This document shows positions 1-6,129 of a stretch of DNA of 13,977 nt, one piece after another. A program made the translations under genes and the position numbers. The DNA lies in contig JBLNCA010000040.1 of assembly GCA_050260375.1 (NCBI GenBank), positions 1 through 13,977 of the forward strand. Reading direction: 5' to 3'. The notes under the pieces were generated by a model, which did no database searches, was not told the DNA's origin, and saw only the letters and a program-made list of their open reading frames with translations. Source of the DNA: DTFZ01 sp050260375 (GTDB lineage: Bacteria > Bacillota > Clostridia > Christensenellales > SZUA-584). Each line of letters begins with the position of its first letter. Positions within the stretch are counted from its first letter, which is position 1.

Positions 1-53
1 TAGGAATGTCGGTTCCCGTTTCTCTGACGACCTAGCGATCATACTACTTTACG

Positions 54-79
54 GGTTGTGTTTACAACCTTCTTTTTTG
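54..79 (+). terminator. Rho-independent terminator (plus strand)
   Basis: The arm ggttgt (54-59) pairs with acaacc (64-69) around a gttt loop, and a T-rich tract (tcttttttgt, 70-79) follows directly. This is the usual intrinsic terminator layout for a plus-strand transcript entering from the left. The gene it would serve is outside the window, or at most ends at the TAG at 33-35. Confidence 0.6.
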
Positions 80-100
80 TACACTTTTTTCTCCTCTGTT

Positions 101-175
101 TTCATAGCAATGACATATGAACTTATATCTACATAAGTCTGTTTGCGGTATTAGTTAATTCCTCATTGCTATGAA
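101..175. repeat. Perfect 13-bp inverted repeat with internal hairpin
   Basis: The arm ttcatagcaatga (101-113) is an exact reverse complement of tcattgctatgaa (163-175), with 49 bases between. A second nested hairpin, acttat (121-126) against ataagt (133-138), sits inside. No open frame lies within and no target-site duplication is obvious at the edges. It could be a small MITE-like element, a recombinase-inverted segment, or a structured RNA. The sequence alone does not decide between these. Confidence 0.6.
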
Positions 176-201
176 TACATAATAATAACGATAATTTGTA
201 G

Positions 202-223
202 GGAACGGCCCCCGTGCCGTTCC
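202..223. repeat. GC-rich REP-like hairpin
   Basis: ggaacggc (202-209) pairs perfectly with gccgttcc (216-223) across a six-base loop, ccccgt. It is a GC-rich island inside AT-rich DNA and is preceded by gtag, giving a GTAGGGAACGGC start. Short palindromes of this style occur dispersed in intergenic regions of many Clostridia, which is general knowledge and was not checked here. There is no T-tract on either side, so it is unlikely to be a terminator. Confidence 0.5.
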
Positions 224-268
224 GACTATGCTCCATGCGCTTAGCGTGTGGTTTTTTCTATGATAATA

Positions 269-292
269 AAAAAGGACGTTTCCGTCCTTTTT
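269..292 (-). terminator. Terminator of the flavodiiron operon
   Basis: A perfect 10-bp stem (269-278 with 283-292) read on the minus strand has a GAAA tetraloop and ends in a run of Ts. It begins 18 bases beyond the flavodiiron stop codon. The A-run on the other arm means it could also work weakly in the opposite direction. Confidence 0.85.
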
Positions 293-310
293 GTATTTAG
301 CGTATTTTTG

Positions 311-1516
311 CTACGACTGGCTCGCAAGAGCGTCGCATATGGCTTTGCCCAATTTTTCGGCTTCCGCTATTTCCTTTTCGTCGGGCTTTAATTTAGCGCT
401 GCACGAGCCTATTACGTCAGCGCCCACGTCGCGCAGGCGTTCGCCCAGGAACTTAATGGACTCGCCGCTCCAGCCGAACGAGCCGAAAACGGCGGCCGGC
501 TTGCCCTTGACTATGTACGTGGACACGGAGGACAGCACATCCCAGACGGGCTTTAAAGCGTCGCGGTTGATAGTGGGAGAACCAATAGCAAACGCGTCGC
601 AGGCGTGTATCTTAGCGGCGGCGGAAGCGGCGTCCACCATTGATACGTCTTCGATCTCGGCAGAGTAGCCCGCTTTGGTGACGACGCCGTATATTGCTTC
701 GGCGAGCATCCTCGTATAGCCGTAGCACGACACATAGCCTATGTAGACTTTCTTGGGATCGTTTACGCGCAGTATGTCGGAAGCCCATTCCTCGTACCTG
801 TCCACAGCCTCTTTCGGCGCTTTGCGCAGCACGGGGCCGTGAGACGGGCCTATTACGTCTATATGCAGCGGGCGTATCTTCTTGACCGCGTCGAGCACAT
901 AGTTTTTAAAAGGCCCCATTATTACGTCGAAGTAATACTTCTGCGACTTGAGCATCTCGTCCGAGAGCGGCGTTAAGTCGTCGAACACGTTCTCTGCGGA
1001 GAAGTGGAACCCGAACACGTCGCCCGAAAACAGTACCGCGTCTTCCGACACGTACGTGAATATGGAATCGGGCCAGTGCAAAAACGGCGCGGAGATGAAC
1101 TTTAAAGTCTTGCCTCCAAGCTCCAATGTGTCGCCGTCCGTCACTACGCGGCAGGAAAAATCCCTGTTCATTATGCTGCGCAGGAAAACGCTCGCCGGCT
1201 TTGAGCATAATACGGTAGCGCCCGGTGCAAGCTCGAGCAGCCTCCAAAGAGCGCCCGAATGGTCGGGCTCGGTATGGTTGCAGATTATATAGTCAATAGA
1301 CTTTACGTCGCAGACTTGGGATATCCGCTCCGCCTGCTCGTCCCAGAACCCATCTTTGACAGAATCGATCAACGCCGTCTTTTCGGTACCCTTGACGAGA
1401 TAGCTGTTATAAGACGTACCCCATTCAGTGCGCATTATTACGTCGAACACCCTCAAGTCCGGGTTCTGCGCGCCGACCCAGTATATGCCTTTTGTTATTT
1501 CTAACGGCTGCTTCAT
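311..1516 (-). CDS. Flavodiiron protein (FprA family A-type flavoprotein)
   Basis: This is a cytoplasmic O2 or NO reductase that takes electrons from rubredoxin and makes water or N2O. The 401-residue protein has the standard two-domain build. The N-terminal metallo-beta-lactamase-like domain carries the full di-iron ligand set: H81, E83 and D85 in NHTEPDH, H147 in LHWPD, D166 in SGDVFG and H226 in GPSHGP. A C-terminal flavodoxin domain from about residue 256 has an FMN phosphate loop, SCYGYTRM (263-270), and further FMN-binding segments near GSPTINRD (313) and FGSFGWSGE (344). No rubredoxin or flavin-reductase domain is fused to it. The rubredoxin gene lies immediately upstream, so the two are probably partners. 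The ATG is preceded by GAGGAG (1532-1537) inside the end of the rubredoxin gene, at a rather long spacing of 15 bases. Whether it prefers O2 or NO cannot be read from sequence. Confidence 0.96.
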   Translation of the reverse strand: MKQPLEITKGIYWVGAQNPDLRVFDVIMRTEWGTSYNSYLVKGTEKTALIDSVKDGFWDEQAERISQVCDVKSIDYIICNHTEPDHSGALWRLLELAPGATVLCSKPASVFLRSIMNRDFSCRVVTDGDTLELGGKTLKFISAPFLHWPDSIFTYVSEDAVLFSGDVFGFHFSAENVFDDLTPLSDEMLKSQKYYFDVIMGPFKNYVLDAVKKIRPLHIDVIGPSHGPVLRKAPKEAVDRYEEWASDILRVNDPKKVYIGYVSCYGYTRMLAEAIYGVVTKAGYSAEIEDVSMVDAASAAAKIHACDAFAIGSPTINRDALKPVWDVLSSVSTYIVKGKPAAVFGSFGWSGESIKFLGERLRDVGADVIGSCSAKLKPDEKEIAEAEKLGKAICDALASQS

Positions 1517-1525
1517 AATGCTATG

Positions 1526-1684
1526 TCAGATCTCCTCGAACATAGATGTGCCCGCTCCGCACATGGGGCACACCCAGCCTTCGGGCAAATCTTCAAAGGC
1601 AGTGCCGGGCGCGACACCGTTGTCAGGGTCGCCTTCGGCGGGATCGTAGACATAACCGCAAACAGTGCATTCGTAACTCTTCAT
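1526..1684 (-). CDS. Rubredoxin
   Basis: This is a 52-residue one-iron electron carrier. The four Cys ligands are in two knuckles: C6 and C9 in CTVCGYVYDP, and C39 and C42 in CPMCGAG. The intervening region has the classic rubredoxin pattern: GDPDNGV, PGTAFEDLPEGWVCP. The frame stays open further upstream, but the start is set at the ATG at 1684 because a good GAGGTAA site lies about 7 bases before it and family members begin just before the first Cys knuckle. It ends 9 bases before the flavodiiron ATG, which suggests cotranscription. Its likely job is to reduce that flavodiiron protein. Confidence 0.96.
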   Translation of the reverse strand: MKSYECTVCGYVYDPAEGDPDNGVAPGTAFEDLPEGWVCPMCGAGTSMFEEI

Positions 1685-1703
1685 GGCATTTACCTCACTT
1701 TTT

Positions 1704-1922
1704 TTATTTTTTTGTGGCTTCCTTTTCCTCAAAGTATTTATTGAGCTTGTCCACTAGATCGTCAGAATCAATGCCGTGCACGGCGCTTGCCTCTTCGATG
1801 GTTTCGCCCGCAGCCGAGGGGCAGCCTACGCAATGCATTCCCGATTCGAAAAATACCATTGCCGCGTCTACGTCGAGCTGCAGCACTTCGGATATCGTCA
1901 TGTCTTTCGTAATTGTTGTCAT
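1704..1922 (-). CDS. DUF1858 redox-disulfide domain protein
   Basis: A 72-residue protein made of a single DUF1858 domain, a family also called the hybrid-cluster-protein-associated redox disulfide domain. The diagnostic segment is SGMHCVGCPSAAGETIEEAS, with C31 and C34 as the presumed redox pair and the usual helix before it (ISEVLQLD). The biochemical role of the family is not established; a thiol/disulfide relay or small redox carrier is the common guess. The start ATG is preceded by GAGGTAAACAAC. It lies 19 bases upstream of rubredoxin in the same direction. No hybrid cluster protein is in the window, so here the association is with the flavodiiron/rubredoxin pair. Confidence 0.9.
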   Translation of the reverse strand: MTTITKDMTISEVLQLDVDAAMVFFESGMHCVGCPSAAGETIEEASAVHGIDSDDLVDKLNKYFEEKEATKK

Positions 1923-1951
1923 GTTGTTTACCTCTTCTTTAATTTAAGCGG

Positions 1952-2326
1952 TCAGGTGTTCTTTATCATCCTGTTGCCGCATTTTGAACATTTTATCGAG
2001 ACCTTGCCCTTGCCTCTGGGCACCCGCAGCTTCTGCCCGCATTGTGAGCATTTGAATATCTTGTAAGCCTTGTTTTGCTGCACTGACGCCTTAAAATTAT
2101 AATACCACATCCTGAGCTTGTTAACCAGCCTTAAGAACATTAAATTCTCTTTTCTGCGCTGCTCTATGTTTCTTGAGAACATGCGCAGTATCGCCAAGGC
2201 CAATATCGCCAAGGATATGTAAAACAGCACATTCACGCGTATAAGGCTAAGCACAAAAGCCAGCAGCGTTAAGCCGAGCGACAGCTGGTCTGGTCCGTTT
2301 CTTCCTATAAACATTCTTCTGAACAT
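1952..2326 (-). CDS. Zinc-ribbon membrane protein, function unknown
   Basis: A 124-residue protein with two hydrophobic segments (about residues 13-30 and 33-49), a basic amphipathic stretch, and a C-terminal four-Cys zinc ribbon: C93 and C96 in CSQCG, C113 and C116 in CSKCG. The spacing is typical of a rubredoxin-like or zinc-ribbon knuckle pair that binds Zn or Fe. The frame can be extended to a TTG at 2344, but the ATG at 2326 with gagtggtg just upstream is more likely. It is the first gene of the group leading to the flavodiiron protein and is separated from DUF1858 by 29 bases. I do not recognise a characterised homologue. A membrane-attached metal-binding or sensing role is only a possibility. 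Confidence 0.8.
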   Translation of the reverse strand: MFRRMFIGRNGPDQLSLGLTLLAFVLSLIRVNVLFYISLAILALAILRMFSRNIEQRRKENLMFLRLVNKLRMWYYNFKASVQQNKAYKIFKCSQCGQKLRVPRGKGKVSIKCSKCGNRMIKNT

Positions 2327-2444
2327 GCTTTCACCACTCTTCAATCAACAATTCAAGCATATTGCCAGCTTAATATTAGCCTATGTCAGCCGCCGCCGCT
2401 TTAATACGGCAGAGTATGTGCGGAGCGTGTTGATGTAAATATTA

Positions 2445-3950
2445 TCAGCCCTCCCGCAATACGTCAAACAATAACTGGCCTATTTCGGCGTTGTCTTTTT
2501 TGCCGGAGAATCTGTCCGCATTAAGCCCCACTGCGGTCAGCGGCACCGAAGCCGCGGTATGCGCCGTGTCGCTCCATTTAACGCCCACGCGCCGTGAGAC
2601 GATATCCGATACGGCCAGCGCCACCATCGAACCGTAGCCTTCGCTAGGGTCGGCTTCGTCGGCGGCGTCAAGCGCTTCGTCTATTATGCCTCTTTCCCGC
2701 GGATTCAAATCCGCAAGCCCGAGGCCCTCGGCAATAAAGGAGTAGAACGCTTCCCTGTCTCCTGCGTACGCCGTCTGCACCCTGTCCTGAATCGATACTT
2801 TTACGGCGTCTATATGGGCAAACTCCACATCGGAAAGCTCGAAGCGAAGGCCTCCCGTTTCGTGGTCGGCTACTACTACAATCAGCGTTTCTTCGGGATG
2901 CCGCGTGTAAAAATCATAGGCGGCAGCCACGGCTTCGTCGAACGCGAGCGTTTCGCGTACGGCGCTCGCGGCGTCGTTTATATGGCAGGCGTGGTCTATG
3001 CGCCCGCCTTCCACCGTCAGCACGAAGCCGTCGCTGTCAAACGCAAGCGCTTCAACGGCTTTTTGGGTCATCGATTCAAGGCTCGGAGCGGGAAGCGAGC
3101 CGCTCGTTCTATCCAGCTCGTAAGGCATATGAGCGTTGGCAAACGCGGCGAGCACTTTGTCTCCCGCCGAAGGAATATACGACGCAAAATCCAGCGCGCC
3201 CCGTGCGCCTATAAACGTTTTATAGCCCGCATCCGCAAATTCGGATACCAGATCCCGCTCGTCGCCGCGTCCGGACTCAAGCGAAGTGCCTGCGGCGTCC
3301 AGCCCGCCCGAATACGAATAGGGCAGAAAATAATTGTCCCCTCCGCCCGCAAAGAAGTCCACTCCAGAATCGAGGTAATCAAGCGCGATATCCGCTTCAT
3401 ATGCCCTGCTCTCTGCATGCGACGCGAACGCGGCGGGAGTAGCGTTGGTTATAGACGTAGTCGTAACGACGCCGGTGGAAAGCCCCAAGTCTTCCGCTTC
3501 CTCGATGATGGTCTTTAAAGCTTCTCCCTCCGGCGTAATAGAGAGCATGCCGTTATTGGTCTTGTGCCCGGTGGCAAGCGCGGTGCCCGCAGCCGCGGAA
3601 TCGGTTATGTCAGCGTTAAGCGAACGCGTGGTTACCGTGCCGCTTACCGGAAACGTGTTCATTACAAGAGGCGTTGTGCTTCCTTTATATTCGGTGTAGC
3701 CTTGTGCCAGCGCCCTTTGCCCCTTGCCCATGCCGTCGCCTATCATTATGAATATGTATTTCGGCGGCTTTGAGGGCAGTATGCTTATGGATATATCCGG
3801 GCTCGTAGTCGCGACGGGCGTAACCTCTGCGGCTGCGGAAGGCGCCGCTGTATGCTCCTGCCCGGCGTCAAGCGGGCCCCTGAGCAGCAAAAAGGCGGCT
3901 GCAAGCACGAGTATTAGAACTACCGCCAGCATTATCAGTTTCCTGTTCAT
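2445..3950 (-). CDS. Alkaline phosphatase (PhoA family), membrane-anchored or secreted
   Basis: This enzyme hydrolyses phosphate monoesters outside the cytoplasm. The 501-residue protein starts with an uncleaved anchor or signal peptide (hydrophobic residues 5-23, no lipobox) and an Ala/Pro/Thr-rich linker to about residue 60. The catalytic domain follows with all core residues: D72 in MIGDGM, the nucleophile S118 in TDSAAAG, T171 in NATPAA, E314, D319 and H323 in EGGRIDHACH, D362 and H363 in VADHETGG, and H464 in DTAHTAASVP. Relative to E. coli PhoA, the position of K328 is H320, as in many other bacterial and animal enzymes, and the position of D153 appears to be N169. The start has a moderate site (aaagggcggtg). 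It is a probable monocistron with its own promoter. A link to phosphate starvation is likely for the family, but no Pho box was identified. Confidence 0.94.
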   Translation of the reverse strand: MNRKLIMLAVVLILVLAAAFLLLRGPLDAGQEHTAAPSAAAEVTPVATTSPDISISILPSKPPKYIFIMIGDGMGKGQRALAQGYTEYKGSTTPLVMNTFPVSGTVTTRSLNADITDSAAAGTALATGHKTNNGMLSITPEGEALKTIIEEAEDLGLSTGVVTTTSITNATPAAFASHAESRAYEADIALDYLDSGVDFFAGGGDNYFLPYSYSGGLDAAGTSLESGRGDERDLVSEFADAGYKTFIGARGALDFASYIPSAGDKVLAAFANAHMPYELDRTSGSLPAPSLESMTQKAVEALAFDSDGFVLTVEGGRIDHACHINDAASAVRETLAFDEAVAAAYDFYTRHPEETLIVVVADHETGGLRFELSDVEFAHIDAVKVSIQDRVQTAYAGDREAFYSFIAEGLGLADLNPRERGIIDEALDAADEADPSEGYGSMVALAVSDIVSRRVGVKWSDTAHTAASVPLTAVGLNADRFSGKKDNAEIGQLLFDVLREG

Positions 3951-4000
3951 AGCACCGCCCTTTCGCTTGAATTTGATTTGCAGGGTTTATACGTTAACAT

Positions 4001-4027
4001 ATTATACTAATAATCTACTGCGGGCAA
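4001..4027 (-). promoter_or_regulatory. Candidate sigma-A promoter of the alkaline phosphatase gene
   Basis: On the minus strand a perfect TATAAT (4001-4006) is preceded 15 bases upstream by TTGCCC (4022-4027). The spacing is shorter than the usual 17. Transcription would start near 3994, giving a leader of about 45 bases. The 142-base gap between the exporter operon and this gene shows no intrinsic terminator with a T-tract, so some read-through from the exporter is possible. Confidence 0.4.
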
Positions 4028-4092
4028 TACGGGCTTTTTAACCATTCCCGCGCTTTGCGCCGCCTCACTTAAAGCGGGGTATCCAAACACGG

Positions 4093-6129
4093 CTATACCG
4101 CCGCCCCGGTAAACTGGCTGTTATACAGGTCGGCGTAGAACCCGTTTTTGGCCATAAGCTCCTTATGGCTGCCCTGCTCTATTATCTCGCCGTTGTTCAT
4201 AACAAGTATTGTGGACGCATCGCGTATAGTGGAGAGCCTGTGCGCTATTACGAAGTTGGTCCTGCCCTTCATCAGCTCTATCATAGCGTTCTGTATATAC
4301 GCCTCCGTGCGCGTGTCCACGCTGCTCGTGGCTTCGTCGAGTATCAGTATCGCGGGGTCGGCGAGCAGCGCCCTCGCTATCGTCAAAAGCTGCTTCTGGC
4401 CCTGCGAAATGTTGGACGCCTCTTCGTTGAGCACGGTGTCGTAGCCTTGCGGCAATGTGCGTATGAAGTGGTCGGCATGCGCCATTTTGGCGGCGCGTAT
4501 TACCTCCTCGTCGGTAGCGCCTTCCCTGCCGTACCGTATGTTTTCTTTTATAGTGCCGCCGAAAAGCCACGTATCCTGAAGCACCATGCCGAACTCACGG
4601 CGCAAATCTTCCCTCGGTATGCTCGTGATATCTACGCCGTCTACCGTTATTCTGCCGCTGTCCACGTCGTAAAAGCGCATAAGCAGGTTGACAAGCGTAG
4701 TCTTGCCCGCGCCGGTAGGCCCTACTATCGCGACTACGTCGCCCGGCTTAACGTCAAGGTTCATGTCCTTTATTACGGTAACGCCCGGCTCGTAGCCGAA
4801 CGAAACGTGCTCGAAGCGTACGGCGCCTTTGGGGTATTTGATTACATTGTCATGTTTGTCGGGCGTCATCTCTTCTTCGTCTAATACCTCGAACACGCGC
4901 TCTGCGCACGCCACCGTCGACTGCAACGCGTTGGCTATCTGCGCTACCTGCAGAATAGGCTGCGTGAACTGGCGCGAATATACTATGAACGCCTGCACGT
5001 CTCCTATTGTAATACTGCCGTTTATCACCATTATGCCGCCAATAGCGCACACGAACACATACGTAAAGTTGCTTAAAAAGTTGATAAGCGGCATAATGAG
5101 ACCCGAGAGGAACTCCGCCTTCCAGCCGACGGTATACAGGCGTTCGTTTATACTGTCGAACGCTTCTATGCTGTCCTTTTCTTTGCCGAACGCTTTTACG
5201 ACGGTATGAGCGCCGTACATCTCCTCGACGTGGCCGTTTATATGGCCTAGCTCGCTCTGCCGCCCCTTGAAATACTTCTGCGATTTCAGTACGACCTTCT
5301 GAACAAGTATGTAGCTTGCGGGCAGCACCACCAGCGATACGAGCGTCATTATCCACGATATCGAGAACATCATGACGACGATACCGATAAGCATCGTTAT
5401 CGACGTGATTACCTGCGTTACGCCCTGAGAGAGCGCCTGGGATATTGTGTCGATATCGTTGGTTACACGTGAGAGTACCTCGCCGTGCGTGTGCCTGTCG
5501 AAATACTTAAGCGGCAGCTTCGAGAGCTTTGCGTCCACCTCGCTGCGCATGTTGTACACTATCTGCTGGGACGTCTTTGCCATTACGAACTGCATTATAA
5601 AGCCAAATATACCGCTTGCCGCGTAAAGTATTAAAACCGTTACGAGTATGCCGAGTATCTTTGCAAAGTCTATTCTAAGCCTGCTTGCTTCATTGAGCCG
5701 CTGCATAGCCGACTGAAGCACTGCCGCCTGACTTGGGTCTGACATATCCACGTTTTGCATTACAAGGTCAACCGCTTCCCGCTCGGAGAGCTTGCCGCTA
5801 CCGAGCTGCGCCACGACGTCCTCGGGTAATATCGTTTTTAATTCGGAGAGCGCCTCCGCTTTAGCCATCGTGGGCCGAAACAGCTCGGTCGTAGCGTTGC
5901 CCAGTATCTTAGGGCCGAATATAGAAAGCACCGCGCTGGCCATCGCGACTACCACGACGAGCGCAAGCGCCGCTTTATGGCCTGAGAGGTAAGACAGCAG
6001 CCGCTTGAAGCTTGCCTTGAAATCCTTTGGCTTTTCCATAGGCATGCCATGTCCCGGCCCAGATCCGCCCGGACCGCGGCGCACGCGCGGCCTGCTTAAC
6101 GATGCGGATTGTTTCTTAACTTCACTCAT
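4093..6129 (-). CDS. ABC exporter half-transporter, catalytically complete subunit
   Basis: A 678-residue type IV (MDR-like) ABC protein with an N-terminal six-helix membrane domain fused to an ATPase. It follows a Gly/Pro/Arg-rich cytoplasmic tail (1-36). A long hydrophilic insert (about 82-152) between the first two helices should lie outside the membrane. The ATPase has Walker A GPTGAGKTT from G470, Q-loop Q518, Walker B ILILDE ending in the catalytic E599, and switch H630 in VIAHRLST. The signature is the variant NISQGQ (573-578) instead of LSGGQ. Its ATG overlaps the previous gene's stop (ATGA, 6126-6129), so the two are translationally coupled. Together they form a heterodimer of the BmrCD or TM287/288 type. 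The substrate cannot be predicted; drug or lipid export is usual for the family. Confidence 0.94.
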   Translation of the reverse strand: MSEVKKQSASLSRPRVRRGPGGSGPGHGMPMEKPKDFKASFKRLLSYLSGHKAALALVVVVAMASAVLSIFGPKILGNATTELFRPTMAKAEALSELKTILPEDVVAQLGSGKLSEREAVDLVMQNVDMSDPSQAAVLQSAMQRLNEASRLRIDFAKILGILVTVLILYAASGIFGFIMQFVMAKTSQQIVYNMRSEVDAKLSKLPLKYFDRHTHGEVLSRVTNDIDTISQALSQGVTQVITSITMLIGIVVMMFSISWIMTLVSLVVLPASYILVQKVVLKSQKYFKGRQSELGHINGHVEEMYGAHTVVKAFGKEKDSIEAFDSINERLYTVGWKAEFLSGLIMPLINFLSNFTYVFVCAIGGIMVINGSITIGDVQAFIVYSRQFTQPILQVAQIANALQSTVACAERVFEVLDEEEMTPDKHDNVIKYPKGAVRFEHVSFGYEPGVTVIKDMNLDVKPGDVVAIVGPTGAGKTTLVNLLMRFYDVDSGRITVDGVDITSIPREDLRREFGMVLQDTWLFGGTIKENIRYGREGATDEEVIRAAKMAHADHFIRTLPQGYDTVLNEEASNISQGQKQLLTIARALLADPAILILDEATSSVDTRTEAYIQNAMIELMKGRTNFVIAHRLSTIRDASTILVMNNGEIIEQGSHKELMAKNGFYADLYNSQFTGAAV

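Larger units (their letters stand above)
1..310. other. Gene-free convergent intergenic region
   Basis: No convincing coding sequence is visible here on either strand. The stretch is AT-rich and holds four structured elements listed separately: a plus-strand hairpin with T-tract, a long-spaced inverted repeat, a GC-rich hairpin, and the terminator of the minus-strand flavodiiron gene. One plus-strand frame enters from the left edge and stops at TAG 33-35, about 18 bases before the plus-strand terminator, so it could be the 3' end of a gene lying outside the window. It is too short to support as a gene. Confidence 0.6.

Noticed and set aside
40..42. Minus-strand ATG with 14 open codons running off the left edge
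   Set aside because: There is no Shine-Dalgarno site and the frame is too short to judge. The plus-strand terminator nearby suggests a plus-strand gene to the left instead.
2814..3518. Plus-strand open frame of 234 codons antisense to the alkaline phosphatase
   Set aside because: It is a shadow of a conserved gene, with Arg/Ala/Gly-rich content, no ribosome-binding site and no recognisable motif.
4022..4092. Imperfect hairpin after the exporter operon (cccgcgcttt with aaagcgggg)
   Set aside because: It has a bulge and a long loop, and no T-run follows in either direction, so I do not call it a terminator.
4165..4884. Plus-strand open frame of 239 codons antisense to the ABC subunit
   Set aside because: It overlaps the ATPase domain fully, is Tyr/Arg/Val-rich as expected for the complement of that coding strand, and lacks a start signal.
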